From Mucilaginibacter sp. UBA5151 (GTDB lineage: Bacteria; Bacteroidota; Bacteroidia; Sphingobacteriales; Sphingobacteriaceae), in contig DHXR01000066.1 of the NCBI GenBank assembly GCA_002413785.1, positions 5,717 through 69,716 of the forward strand: a stretch of 64,000 bases of DNA. Reading direction: 5' to 3'. Each line of letters starts with the position of its first letter. The first letter of the stretch is position 1. A program made the position numbers and the translations under genes. This document shows, one piece after another, positions 33,487 to 43,101 of the stretch. Below the pieces are notes generated by a model. It searched no databases. It saw nothing but the letters and a program-made list of their open reading frames with translations, and had not been told where the DNA came from.

Positions 33487-33540
33487 TTGTAAGTATTATT
33501 CGTTTTGCTTAATTCTAATGTTCTTTTGTTATAGTACCTT

Positions 33541-34056
33541 TTAATTAGTTACGTTGTAAAGTATAATATGAAAAACGAGCACTGCATTTGCAGGTAAACC
33601 CATATAGAGCTGCGGATAGGGGCCATAAGCATACCTCGATGGTATATACAGCGTTATCGCACCGCCATTTTGAATTTTGGCGTCCTCAATCCCCAACTGC
33701 CAACCCCTTATAACCGATCCCAACACATACGAGGGATGAAAGTTGTCCGTTGCTGCAAACGCTTTCCCCAGCGCACCGTTTGTTAAAGGCCAGCCTGTAT
33801 AACCAACTGTAACCGAAGTTGAACTTGTATATAGCGCGTTGCCGGTCCCCAGGCTATCTGTTGTATAGTAAATGCCGGTTGAAGTCCCTGCCGAATCAAC
33901 CACACTTGCCGTAATATTTTTACTTTTCAAATAAGCGGTTATTATTTTGTCGTCAATAGCCTGCCGGGCATTTATCTGGGCCACCACATCCGTTGTTTTT
34001 GTACAGGCACTTAAACAAGCAGTAAAAAGCAATAAAATTAACAGTATCCTGTTCAT
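33541..34056 (-). CDS. FKBP-type peptidyl-prolyl isomerase lipoprotein
   Basis: A 171-residue protein with a signal peptide and lipobox CLSACTKT (cysteine 18). One FKBP domain shows VTVGYTGWPLTNGALGKAF, then SVIRGWQLGIEDAKIQNGGA and IPSRYAYGPYPQ with AVLVFHIILYNV at the end. These match the family scheme Y.G.l.dG, viPGw.egl..m..G, iP..lAYG. It probably assists folding of secreted proteins at the membrane. It is the first of two co-directional FKBP genes; the MarR gene 264 bp upstream is also on minus but separated by a word array. Confidence 0.9.
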   Translation of the reverse strand: MNRILLILLLFTACLSACTKTTDVVAQINARQAIDDKIITAYLKSKNITASVVDSAGTSTGIYYTTDSLGTGNALYTSSTSVTVGYTGWPLTNGALGKAFAATDNFHPSYVLGSVIRGWQLGIEDAKIQNGGAITLYIPSRYAYGPYPQLYMGLPANAVLVFHIILYNVTN

Positions 34057-34230
34057 CTGATCTCCAATCCGGTTTTTTTATGCCTTCTATTCAAACGGCA
34101 AATTTATTCTTTTATAATTCAAAAACAGCAGCTTAACATTTTTTAACAGTTATTAAGTTCAATCATTGAATCACAAGCCATAAAAGGACTGATTTTATGA
34201 ACAAATAACGCTTATTTTTTTATAAACGTG

Positions 34231-34324
34231 TGTTAGTGTGTTAGTGAATAGTGAGTGGTGAAAAGTGAGTGGGAAATGCTGTTTGAATTTAATGCCTGTT
34301 CACCACTCACCATTCGCCACTCAC
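34231..34324. repeat. Inverted word array GTGAGTGGTGAA / TTCACCACTCAC at the marR stop codon
   Basis: TGTTAGTGTGTTAGTGAATAG and GTGAGTGGTGAAAAGTGAGTG words (given as short words) are mirrored by TTCACCACTCACCATTCG and CCACTCAC. The right edge covers the marR stop codon, so the last codons of marR are part of the array. Confidence 0.85.
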
Positions 34325-34773
34325 AAAGTATCAGGCTTAAAACTGATGGTGAGCTGATTTATTTTTTTGAGCATTTTTATTAAGTATTCCTTATCATTTT
34401 CGCTGATATGGGCGTTAAGGTAATTATTAAACTGCTTTACCAATGCCCGGGCCAGGCGCCGTTTCTCTTTACCGGTTTCTGTTAAATAAATTTTAACCGA
34501 GCGCTTGTCGCCTTCATTTGATTCCCGGTAAATCAATCCCGATTTTTCCAGCTGGCGCAGCATCCGTGAAAGACTGGTTGACTTAAGCCCGAGCAATGCC
34601 GCAGCCTGTGAAACCGTAGTGCCTTCCTTTTCATCAATATTGATAAGCAAATAACCTATTGATTGTGTTATGCCAAACTCAGTAACCAACTGGTTGTACC
34701 TGTTAGCTACGGTTTGCCAAACTATTTTCAAAAAATAGTCAATAGTCTCCTGGTGTTTTACACTGCTTTGCAT
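34321..34773 (-). CDS. MarR-family transcriptional regulator
   Basis: A 150-residue winged-helix regulator. SQAAALLGLKSTSLSRMLRQLEKSGLIYRE is the recognition region (cited as TSLSRMLRQLEKSGLIYR), and GDKRSVKIYLTETGKEK forms the wing with the usual D.R motif. It probably represses its own gene or a neighbour in response to a small molecule. It is alone on minus, flanked on both sides by word arrays. No operator palindrome other than the array itself is evident near its start. Confidence 0.92.
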   Translation of the reverse strand: MQSSVKHQETIDYFLKIVWQTVANRYNQLVTEFGITQSIGYLLINIDEKEGTTVSQAAALLGLKSTSLSRMLRQLEKSGLIYRESNEGDKRSVKIYLTETGKEKRRLARALVKQFNNYLNAHISENDKEYLIKMLKKINQLTISFKPDTL

Positions 34774-34778
34774 ATTTT

Positions 34779-34823
34779 AGTTCATAGTTGATGGTTCATA
34801 GTCCATAGTTCGTAGTTTATGGC
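34779..34823. repeat. Short word array GTTCATAG / TTCGTAG upstream of marR
   Basis: TAGTTCATAGTTGATGG, TTCATAGTCCATAG and TTCGTAGTTTATGG follow in tandem, in the same word family as the array at 31254. It starts 5 bp upstream of the marR start codon, so it would lie in the 5' leader. Confidence 0.65.
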
Positions 34824-34924
34824 TGCAATGGCCGATAGTGAATAGAACCATTGCAAAACAGGGTCAAGTTAGCAAATATTATATAATCAAAATCATGGAG
34901 GTGCAATCTTCGCGCCGTCACCAA

Positions 34925-34942
34925 ACGTTCCTAACGGAACGT
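34925..34942. repeat. Palindrome ACGTTCC / GGAACGT
   Basis: Seven-base arms surround a four-base loop, 48 bp downstream of the SNF2 helicase stop codon. The CGTTCCTAACGGAACG core is a small intergenic repeat type. Confidence 0.5.
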
Positions 34943-34989
34943 AAAGATGTGCGACATTTTGAATTACGCCCTACAAATTTGACAAAAAA

Positions 34990-37632
34990 CTAAAACTGCG
35001 GCATTTTAAACCGCATCACTATTTCGCCGTTTGCTTTGTCTATTTCCATTTTCTGGCCTTCCAATCCCAAATCTTTGCCGGTGGCCATTTTAAACATGCC
35101 GGATAAAAACTCCATCCCCTGGTTCATTACCTTTTCCATGGTTTGTATTTTTTCCTGCTGATCAGCAGATAGCATTATTTCCGCAGGTTCAATAGCTTCG
35201 TTTGCCGGCGCGGTTATGCTATTTTCATCAGCTACAATATCCTGCAGCGTTTCCTCCACCTGTTCAATTTCTTCCTGTATTATATTTTCTTCGTCCTGTT
35301 CAGCCGGTACAGAAACAAATCCATCCATTACCTCTTCCAGTTCTTTAAGGAACTGGGCTTTGCCCGAAGCGGAAAAATCCACCACATCGGGGCCGTTTTC
35401 ATTGTTCAGCACTCCATCAAACAGGTTTTGTTTCAGGGTAAGCCCTGATGCTATTTTTGTTTCGATGGAGCCTTTGGTAATAAAATTGATCACAGTAAGA
35501 TGTTTGCTCAATTGCCCCAGGCGGTCAATCCGGCCAATGCGCTGGTTCTTTTTAGCCGGGTTCCAGGGAAGTTCAAAGTTTATCACCGTATCGGCTACCT
35601 GCAGGTTAAGGCCCGATCCCCCTGCTTCGGTTGAAAGGAACACCTGGCAATCAGGGTCGTTTTCAAATTTCTTTACCAGTTTATCCCGGTTCTTAATGGC
35701 TACCTGTCCGCTCAACTGTGCAAAGCCAATGCCACATTCGTGCAGCAATTTACCGATGAGGTGCAGCATGGTAACCCACTCCGAAAATATGATAACCTTG
35801 TTTTTATTGTTTTTCAGGTCTAATTTCTCCAGCAGGATATGTTTCAGTTCATGAAGCTTGGGCGAGATGTAGGATTCTTTGTCTATCAAAAAAGTAGAAT
35901 CGCAAACCATGCGCATATTGGTCATCAGCAACATGAGTTTTTGCAGGTCGAACGGGGAAATAAACTTTTTGTGCAATATGGATGCAATTCCCCTGGCATA
36001 ATTGGCATGATAGGATGCCTGGTCAAAGTGCATTTCAACCGGGACTGTGATTTCTGTTACCTGCGGGAGTTCTTTTATAACCCTTCTTTTTTCCCTTCTG
36101 ATCAGGATAGGCTTCAGGCGTTCATTTAATTGCTGCAGGTTATAATAGCCGGTAATTTTATCGGCTTTGCTTTCGTCAAAATAGCAATGCTGATACGAAA
36201 ACTCCCACAAAGGCGCTAAAAATTGAGGGTCGATAAACTGCACGATGGAATAAAGGTCAATCAGCCGGTTTTCAATTGGGGTGCCGGTAATCACTAAGGC
36301 ATGCTTTTTTTCGAGCAGTTTAATGCTTTGCGCCGTAATTGTCGAAAAGTTTTTGATCTTTTGTGCTTCATCTAAAATAATAAAGTCGGTTTCCATGCGG
36401 TTCATTTCCCGCCAGTCGCGCAGCACGGTTTCATAATTAACTATAACAAAATAGGCGTCGCTATTCCGGTAGGTATCAGCCCGCTGTTCGGGAAAGCCAT
36501 CTGCAATCACTGCCTTTTCATGCGAAAACTTTTCAATTTCCTGTTTCCACTGCTCTTTTAACGAAGCCGGGCAAATGATAAGCGTGCGCCTGAAACCAAA
36601 CAGCTTTTTTTTCATCACGGCAGTGGCTATCGCCTGTATGGTTTTGCCCAAACCCATTTCATCGGCAATGATGGCCCCGTCCCTGAAAGTTGCAAATGCA
36701 ACACCTTCCTGCTGATAGGGGAACAAGGTGGATTTTAACAATGAAAAATCTAATTGTTCTTCCTTTTTGGCCAATGCCAGCATTTCCAGGTCCCATGCCT
36801 TTTTTACTTTCTCTTCCACTTCGGGGCGCACCAGGATATGCTGATGTTCGCGGGCATCAATTATAAAATTCAGAAAATCCTTTTCTGAATTTTCTTCAAT
36901 ATAATTTTTATTGCCAAAATACCGGGTAATCAATGCGGCAATCTCGGGCCGCAGGTGGTGCGGGTAATGCCACGTAATGCGGTAGTTGTTAAGCGGATCA
37001 AGATAGATTTCAACAAAAGGATAAAACTTACTCAGGCTGTTATACACCGCGGGCTGTGATTTAAGGGCCGCAAAGGCAAACATTAAATGCTTGGTAGTGC
37101 CCAGTTTATTTGTTTTCAAATCGGGGTTGTCAATATAGCCTGTCTCGTTTTCAAAATCACGGAGCGTAATCTTATAGTTTACGCCCTTTTCGGTGGTTAA
37201 CAGGTGTTCGCCGTAAATATTATCAGCAAATTTGATTGTGTATTTAGCTTTTAAGGCTTTTGCCCTGCGCTCCTCCAATACCCTTTTCACCATCCCTTCG
37301 CGGGTGTATGCCTTACCTTCTAAAAACGGACGAGGCTCGGTTTTTTCTAATTCTTCATCAATCTGCATTAAGGCAGCCATGCCGAAGCTGTCCCACGCCG
37401 CGGGCTTGCCCTTAATTAAACAATGCAGATTTTCGTCTTCATCCCCGGTAATCCTTAGCTCAATATCTTCTTCGCCTTCATCAAACACTAAAACATCAAA
37501 ACCCCGTACCGACCGGCTCAATATCTGGCAATTGCCGTTAATATAAATTGCCCTTGCCTTGCGGTATGTCAGTTCAGAAATTTCAGGTGATTCTTTTAGC
37601 GCTGCTATTTGTTTTTTAACGGATTGGGTCAT
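34990..37632 (-). CDS. SNF2-family DEAD/DEAH-box helicase
   Basis: An 880-residue ATP-dependent DNA translocase. The N-terminal 280 residues lack a recognised domain (no SWIM zinc finger). The two RecA-like domains start with LFPYQQEGVAF, Walker A DEMGLGKTIQ with K330, and DEAQ box ILDEAQKIKN (421-424), then TGTPIENRL. The helicase C domain has IFSEWVTMLHLIG, STEAGGSGLNLQVADTVI and QRIGRIDRLGQ. An acidic, Glu-rich tail (about 770-840) follows. It may act in transcription recycling or DNA repair, like RapA-type proteins. No adjacent restriction or defence gene is present. Confidence 0.92.
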   Translation of the reverse strand: MTQSVKKQIAALKESPEISELTYRKARAIYINGNCQILSRSVRGFDVLVFDEGEEDIELRITGDEDENLHCLIKGKPAAWDSFGMAALMQIDEELEKTEPRPFLEGKAYTREGMVKRVLEERRAKALKAKYTIKFADNIYGEHLLTTEKGVNYKITLRDFENETGYIDNPDLKTNKLGTTKHLMFAFAALKSQPAVYNSLSKFYPFVEIYLDPLNNYRITWHYPHHLRPEIAALITRYFGNKNYIEENSEKDFLNFIIDAREHQHILVRPEVEEKVKKAWDLEMLALAKKEEQLDFSLLKSTLFPYQQEGVAFATFRDGAIIADEMGLGKTIQAIATAVMKKKLFGFRRTLIICPASLKEQWKQEIEKFSHEKAVIADGFPEQRADTYRNSDAYFVIVNYETVLRDWREMNRMETDFIILDEAQKIKNFSTITAQSIKLLEKKHALVITGTPIENRLIDLYSIVQFIDPQFLAPLWEFSYQHCYFDESKADKITGYYNLQQLNERLKPILIRREKRRVIKELPQVTEITVPVEMHFDQASYHANYARGIASILHKKFISPFDLQKLMLLMTNMRMVCDSTFLIDKESYISPKLHELKHILLEKLDLKNNKNKVIIFSEWVTMLHLIGKLLHECGIGFAQLSGQVAIKNRDKLVKKFENDPDCQVFLSTEAGGSGLNLQVADTVINFELPWNPAKKNQRIGRIDRLGQLSKHLTVINFITKGSIETKIASGLTLKQNLFDGVLNNENGPDVVDFSASGKAQFLKELEEVMDGFVSVPAEQDEENIIQEEIEQVEETLQDIVADENSITAPANEAIEPAEIMLSADQQEKIQTMEKVMNQGMEFLSGMFKMATGKDLGLEGQKMEIDKANGEIVMRFKMPQF

Positions 37633-37818
37633 TATTAAGTTGATTTATGTATCTGATGCTATTGGTTCAAGTTTAGGGAAGATTGGGAAGGAAAGCAAAT
37701 AAATATTGATCGGCTGATCGTTTTTGTGAAAGTAAAAAAAGTCGGGACACAATATTTTGCGTCTGTGATTGATATAAATTTAAACTCCGAACAGGCGGTT
37801 AACTGCGGTGAAAAAGTA

Positions 37819-39063
37819 TTATTTGCCAAATAAGTACTTTAAACCCAAGCTCGTGGTTTGGTTGCTGGCATAAAAACCTGTATATTTTGTATATGCAGCA
37901 TACCCGGTATAAGTAAAGCAAAGTTCTATCTTTTTATTTAAAGTAACGCCTGCTTCTAAGGGGAAATTAGACCAGTAAGATTCTAAAGTATATGGTTTTT
38001 GAACGGTATAAGCATTAACTATATTGGGATCGGCATTTATAATTGTGAATTTATTGTTTGAATAAGCGGAAAGGTTAAATGCACATCCCCCACCGATAAA
38101 TACTTTGAAACTATCTTTATTGTAAACATTAAACAATATTTGCGGTGTAATGGAAGCTGTATATTGATTAAACTCATAAATCTGGTTGGTATTTATTCCC
38201 ATAGCAACTAAAGGATACTTATACTGCGGAGTTACATACGAAAAAGAGAATTCAACCCGGAAAACAAATCGCTGGACATTAGGATTATCAAACATGTCAA
38301 CACCTGCATTAATTTTTGGTGAAATTGTTGTATAATTTTGTGGTATCCGTGAGTACATTACACTGTTTACTTCGGTTACCGTATTGTTTAAACCAATACC
38401 GGCAAAAAACCTGCTCACCGATTTTTTTTTAACAGGATTCCCATTATTGTTTATTTTATCAACAATAGATTCAAGGTCTGATTGCCTATATTCCATTAGC
38501 TTAATTCCGCTGATTAATTTGTTGTTTCCAGGGATGTATTTATTAATATACAATAATAATTGTCCCCTATATGTAGGCGAGTTAACAACTTGTTTTTGAT
38601 CATTGGTATATTCATGGTATATAAGCTCAACGGGCCTGTCATTTGTTTCAGCAATAAAAAACCTGGTTTTAATTTCATCATTATGGTGAAAAAGTGTCAG
38701 AAACCGGCCTGTTACTACCTGTTTTAAGAATATGGTATCCGTTTTTTTAGCCGTGTCCAAACCGTCCGGCACGTCAGGAAAGTTAGTCCTGTCCATACTT
38801 ATTATGCCTGTATAAGCGATATAGGTATCCAATCCGGTTATTTGAAACTCTTTGATAGTTTGTGGCTTAAATTGCAATGCTTCCTTGTTATCTTTGTTGA
38901 TCTTAAAGTCAACAGACCTGGGGCTTTGAGGCCACTCCCTGTAGTTAATATATCCTTTTAACGTATCGCCATTGTTTTTTAAAATATACCCTTCATGATA
39001 ATTTGATTGAGCAAAAACTACAGAAGGTGAGGCTATAATGAGAAAAATATAAAGTAACTTCAT
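37819..39063 (-). CDS. Outer-membrane beta-barrel-like protein of unknown function
   Basis: A 414-residue exported protein with a signal peptide ending at FAQS (residue 19). The N-terminal half begins GYILKNNGDTLKGYINYREW, a pattern often seen before a Bacteroidota outer-membrane barrel. The second half has alternating hydrophobic strands and ends TTSLGLKYLFGK with a terminal aromatic/charged signature of outer-membrane proteins. I do not recognise a named family. It is isolated, with about 190 bp behind and 250 bp in front. Lower GC than the neighbouring helicase is apparent by eye. Confidence 0.65.
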   Translation of the reverse strand: MKLLYIFLIIASPSVVFAQSNYHEGYILKNNGDTLKGYINYREWPQSPRSVDFKINKDNKEALQFKPQTIKEFQITGLDTYIAYTGIISMDRTNFPDVPDGLDTAKKTDTIFLKQVVTGRFLTLFHHNDEIKTRFFIAETNDRPVELIYHEYTNDQKQVVNSPTYRGQLLLYINKYIPGNNKLISGIKLMEYRQSDLESIVDKINNNGNPVKKKSVSRFFAGIGLNNTVTEVNSVMYSRIPQNYTTISPKINAGVDMFDNPNVQRFVFRVEFSFSYVTPQYKYPLVAMGINTNQIYEFNQYTASITPQILFNVYNKDSFKVFIGGGCAFNLSAYSNNKFTIINADPNIVNAYTVQKPYTLESYWSNFPLEAGVTLNKKIELCFTYTGYAAYTKYTGFYASNQTTSLGLKYLFGK

Positions 39064-39299
39064 GGTAAATATGATTGGTTCAGATGTTAAATTTAATGTC
39101 AGGTATAAAAAACATCGGACTAATATACTAAGTTTTCAATCCTCTTCAAAAAACTTCATCAAGATCAAGGCTGAAACAAACAAAATTGTGCTTAATTAGT
39201 TGGTGATGGCACATTGACCTGTTTTATGTGAATTTTGTTATAGTTGAGGATGTGCCAGTTAATCCGGCATTTTAACCCTAAACACACCTCCGCTTTTCG

Positions 39300-39307
39300 T
39301 ACTTTTG
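39300..39307 (+). promoter_or_regulatory. -7 box placed for a leaderless GH25 transcript
   Basis: TACTTTTG matches TAnnTTTG and ends 4 bp before the GTG start codon, where a Bacteroidota transcription start would be expected. The -33 element is weak, so this is a suggestion. Confidence 0.45.
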
Positions 39308-39311
39308 CCGG

Positions 39312-40163
39312 GTGCCCCCAATAAAGAAAAAAAAGCCGGTCAAGAAAAAATACCCATCCAAAAGTAAAACCAAAAAAGGTTTGTCATGGCGATGGAAAGC
39401 AACTATAGGTATAATCATCCTGCTGGTACTTTCGCCCTTTTACTATGGGTATGTATTAAAAGGCCTTACTTCAGCCTGGCAATGGGTCAGAAACGTGGAT
39501 AATCCCAACTACCGGACCTATAAAAGCTTTAACATCCGCATCCCCATAAATTATAAAATTCACGGTATCGATGTGTCCTCTTATCAGGGCACAGTACACT
39601 GGGAAAAGGTAAAAAGCATGCAGGAAGATAGTGTGAATATCAGCTTTGCATTTATAAAAGCTACCGAAGGCCTGCAACTGATTGACCCCTTTTTTAAGCG
39701 TAACTGGCGGGAGGGGCCAAAAAACGGCATTACCTGCGGGGCATACCACTTCTTCCGGCCCGAAAAGAGCGGTAAATTGCAGGCGGCATTTTTTCTGAAA
39801 AATATAAAAACCAAAACCGGCGACCTGCCTTTGACTGTAGATATTGAGGTGCTGGATGGCGTACCTCCGGAGAAAATGCGCGAAGAACTGACCATATTTT
39901 TAAAACAGGTGGAGGCGAAAACTAAAGTTAAGCCCATTATTTATACAGGCTTAAAATTTTACCGCGATAATATCTCAGGTTATTTTGATGACTACCATTT
40001 ATGGATTGCACATTATGTTGAACCCACACCAACCATAGACCATACACACTGGAAATTCTGGCAGCACTCCGACAGGGCAAAAGTAAACGGCATTAGCCGC
40101 CCGGTTGATTTTGATGTTTTTAACGGCGATAGCCTGGCTTTTCAAAAACTGTTGATAAAGTAA
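39312..40163 (+). CDS. GH25 family lysozyme with N-terminal membrane anchor
   Basis: A 283-residue muramidase that would cut peptidoglycan glycan strands. A very basic N-terminus (PIKKKKPVKKKYPSKSK) leads into one transmembrane helix (about 27-45), placing the catalytic domain outside. GH25 motifs are GIDVSSYQGTVHWEKV, FAFIKATEGLQLIDPFF, GAYHFFRPEKSG, LPLTVDIEV, IIYTGLKFY and WKFWQHSD. The D of GIDVSSYQ and the D.E of TVDIEV are the usual active-site acids. The start is GTG; no in-frame ATG occurs before residue 106. A -7 box directly upstream suggests a leaderless mRNA. Confidence 0.9.
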   Translation: MPPIKKKKPVKKKYPSKSKTKKGLSWRWKATIGIIILLVLSPFYYGYVLKGLTSAWQWVRNVDNPNYRTYKSFNIRIPINYKIHGIDVSSYQGTVHWEKVKSMQEDSVNISFAFIKATEGLQLIDPFFKRNWREGPKNGITCGAYHFFRPEKSGKLQAAFFLKNIKTKTGDLPLTVDIEVLDGVPPEKMREELTIFLKQVEAKTKVKPIIYTGLKFYRDNISGYFDDYHLWIAHYVEPTPTIDHTHWKFWQHSDRAKVNGISRPVDFDVFNGDSLAFQKLLIK

Positions 40164-40173
40164 TTTTTTTCGA

Positions 40174-40213
40174 TTTCACCTTTCACCTTTCACCTTTTAC
40201 CTTTCACCTCCTC
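40174..40213. repeat. Direct word array TTTCACC
   Basis: ATTTCACC, TTTCACC, TTTCACC, TTTTACC and TTTCACC follow in tandem, 11 bp after the lysozyme stop codon. There is no inverted half. Confidence 0.7.
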
Positions 40214-40300
40214 CCGCAATTGTTAATTTATGTTAATATTGGTTAATACTTATTGATTACTAAAAATTTAGTTATACATTAGTCTCATAAAACCTTATTT

Positions 40301-43096
40301 ATGAAACTAAAACTTTCACTATTAACTTTCTGTTGCTTCTTTACCATTAAGTTACTGGCGCAAACCCCCTATACTGTTAAAGGCAAAATAGCGGATACTG
40401 CGGCGAAATCTAACCTGTTAAACACCTCCATAAGCGTTTTAAACGCCAAAGACTCTATCCTGCGGGCATTTACACGTGCAGGCGCCGATGGGTCATTTGC
40501 TGTCAATAACCTGGGTAAAGGGAAATTTATACTGCTTGTTACTTATCCCGGTTATGCCGATTATGTAGAACAATTCGCTTTGGATTCTGCCCATAGCGCC
40601 CATGATTTTGGCAGGTTAAATATGATCCTTAAAGCAAAACTGCTTGCCGATGTAATTATTAAAGGCACCCGGGCAGCCATAAAAATAAAAGGCGATACCA
40701 CTGAATTTAACGCAGCAGCTTTTACGGTGCAGCCCAATGCGAAAGTTGAGGACCTGTTAAAACAGTTGCCGGGGATACAGGTGGATAAGGATGGAAAAAT
40801 TACCGCTCAGGGCCAAACCGTTAACAAGGTGTTGGTTGATGGCGAAGAATTTTTTGGCGATGACCCTACCCTGGTCACCAAAAATATACGGGCCGATATG
40901 GTGGACAAAGTACAGCTCTATGATAAGAAGAGCGACCAGGCCACTTTTACGGGTATTGATGACGGCCAAAAAACAAAAACCATTAATATTAAACTAAAGG
41001 AGGATAAGAAGAACGGCTATTTCGGGAAAGTTGATGTTGGCTATGGTACAAATAACAATTACCAGTCGCAAATATTATTTAACAGATTTAAGGCAAAACA
41101 GAAATTTTCCTTTTTCAGCACCATAAGTAATGACGGCAAAACAGGGCTGGGCTGGCAGGACAATCAAAAATACGGCTCATCAGATAACATTACCGTGATG
41201 GATGATGGCATGTTAATGATAAGCGGCGGCGGTGGTGATGATCTGGATAGCTGGAATGGGAACTATGATGGTAAAGGTGTCCCGATAGCGGTTAATAATG
41301 GCGTTCATTACGATACCAAATGGAATAATGATAAAGAGTCGCTTAATACAAATTACAAAATGGGAGCGCTAACAGTTGATGGGTTAGACAACACTATATC
41401 GCAGAATAATTTGCCCACCGGAGGGATTATCAATACCAATTCAAATCAGAATTATCATAATTACATGTTCCGGAACAAGCTGAGCGCAGCATACGAGGTA
41501 AAGCTTGATACCACGTCAACTTTAAAGCTGATGTTTGACGGTACCTTAAAACACAGCCAAACCAGAAGCAACTACCTGTCGAAAGAGTTCCTTAACGATA
41601 CTTTACTAAACACTAACAACAGGAATATCACAAACCAGGTTGACGGCCAAATATTTAATGCAAGTGCATTTTATACCAAAAAGTTTAAGAAAAAAGGCCG
41701 TACCTTCTCGTGGAACCTGAGCGGGTCATCCAATGAAAGCCAGGCAACCGGGTATTTAAAAACAAATATTGATTATTTTAATAAGCTTGGTGCGCAGGAT
41801 AGCAGTCAAACGGTAGATCAGTATAAAACCAATCAGCTAATAACTTCGCAGGTAATCAGTAATATGACTTATACCGAACCCTTATCCAAAACACTGTCTG
41901 TTGTTTTGAACTACGGGTTAGGTATTGATAACAGCAGCGCCGACAGAAAATCATTTGACAAATCCCCGGCGGACGGTTCCTACACGGTTCTTGACAATTT
42001 ATACAGTAACAACTATAAATTAAAACAACTATCAAACCAGGCGGGAGCCATATTTAATTTTAAAAAGGATAAAACAACCATCAACATTGGCAGCAAGATA
42101 AACGATGTCGGCTTTCAGCAGGTAAATGAATATACTGGTAGTGTATTTAAGCGGAACTTTATTGACCTGGCCCCTCAGGCAAGTTATCAATACAAGTTTT
42201 CGAAAATGTCAGGTTTCAACTTTAATTATTCAGGAAAAACCACCCAACCAACTGTTGACCAGATACAGCCCGTATTGGTGAATACCGACCCGCTGAATGT
42301 GTTTACAGGGAATCCAAACCTTACCCCTTCCTTTACAAATAACTTCCGGATCAATTATAACTCCTATAAAGTTTTGAGCGACCAGTATTTATTTTTTTAC
42401 GGAGATTATTCTTTTACATCAAATCCCATTGTGAACAGTACGGTTACTGATTCGGTTGGAAAAAACACTACCCAATATGTAAACCTGAATGAGGCCCCTC
42501 ATAATTACTACTATGGCCTGGATTTCGGGCGAAAGTTATCGGGACCGGGAATTTCTGTGGGTTTTGGAATGAATGGAAACGGGAATAAAACCTATAACCT
42601 TTCAAACAACCAGCTTAATATTATTACTTCCAATACTTACTCGGGAAGTGTGAGGCTGCAAAAATATGTAGAAAAGAAGTATGATTTCAACCTGTCGTTC
42701 GGGCCGAGTTTAACTTACGGAGGATCGTCCCTGCAACGTAACCTGAATAACAACGGACATGGATTTAACGGCAACGGCGGTTTTACAGTTTTCCTGCCAT
42801 GGAAGTTTTCGATCACTTCAGACGGCAACTACCAGTATAATTCAAAAACGGAAACTTTTAACCAGGATTATTCCCGGTTTTTATGGAATGCCTGGCTGGT
42901 AAAATCATTTAACAAAGAGGATAGTTTTAAAATTACGCTGATTTGCAATGATATACTCAATCAAAATTCGGGTTTTCAAAGAAGTTCAAGCGGAAATTTG
43001 ATAACACAGGATAATTATACAACACTTAAAAGGTTCTTTATGCTTACGCTTGTTTGGGATTTTAACAAGATGGGCGGAGTAACAGCAAAAAAATAA
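40301..43096 (+). CDS. Outer-membrane beta-barrel family protein (TonB-receptor-like)
   Basis: A 931-residue outer-membrane protein with a signal peptide ending LLAQ (residue 20). A carboxypeptidase-regulatory-like domain (about 24-110; TVKGKIADTAAKSNLLN) is followed by a plug-like region with VEDLLKQLPGIQVDKDGKI and VNKVLVDGEEFFGDD, then a long beta-barrel rich in aromatic and Asn residues ending LTLVWDFNKMGG. The plug pattern matches the large TonB-receptor-like group that pairs with GLPGLI proteins. A GLPGLI gene follows after 5 bp, so the two form an operon, probably a peptide or metallophore uptake/export unit; the substrate is unknown. Confidence 0.9.
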   Translation: MKLKLSLLTFCCFFTIKLLAQTPYTVKGKIADTAAKSNLLNTSISVLNAKDSILRAFTRAGADGSFAVNNLGKGKFILLVTYPGYADYVEQFALDSAHSAHDFGRLNMILKAKLLADVIIKGTRAAIKIKGDTTEFNAAAFTVQPNAKVEDLLKQLPGIQVDKDGKITAQGQTVNKVLVDGEEFFGDDPTLVTKNIRADMVDKVQLYDKKSDQATFTGIDDGQKTKTINIKLKEDKKNGYFGKVDVGYGTNNNYQSQILFNRFKAKQKFSFFSTISNDGKTGLGWQDNQKYGSSDNITVMDDGMLMISGGGGDDLDSWNGNYDGKGVPIAVNNGVHYDTKWNNDKESLNTNYKMGALTVDGLDNTISQNNLPTGGIINTNSNQNYHNYMFRNKLSAAYEVKLDTTSTLKLMFDGTLKHSQTRSNYLSKEFLNDTLLNTNNRNITNQVDGQIFNASAFYTKKFKKKGRTFSWNLSGSSNESQATGYLKTNIDYFNKLGAQDSSQTVDQYKTNQLITSQVISNMTYTEPLSKTLSVVLNYGLGIDNSSADRKSFDKSPADGSYTVLDNLYSNNYKLKQLSNQAGAIFNFKKDKTTINIGSKINDVGFQQVNEYTGSVFKRNFIDLAPQASYQYKFSKMSGFNFNYSGKTTQPTVDQIQPVLVNTDPLNVFTGNPNLTPSFTNNFRINYNSYKVLSDQYLFFYGDYSFTSNPIVNSTVTDSVGKNTTQYVNLNEAPHNYYYGLDFGRKLSGPGISVGFGMNGNGNKTYNLSNNQLNIITSNTYSGSVRLQKYVEKKYDFNLSFGPSLTYGGSSLQRNLNNNGHGFNGNGGFTVFLPWKFSITSDGNYQYNSKTETFNQDYSRFLWNAWLVKSFNKEDSFKITLICNDILNQNSGFQRSSSGNLITQDNYTTLKRFFMLTLVWDFNKMGGVTAKK

Positions 43097-43101
43097 AAAC
43101 T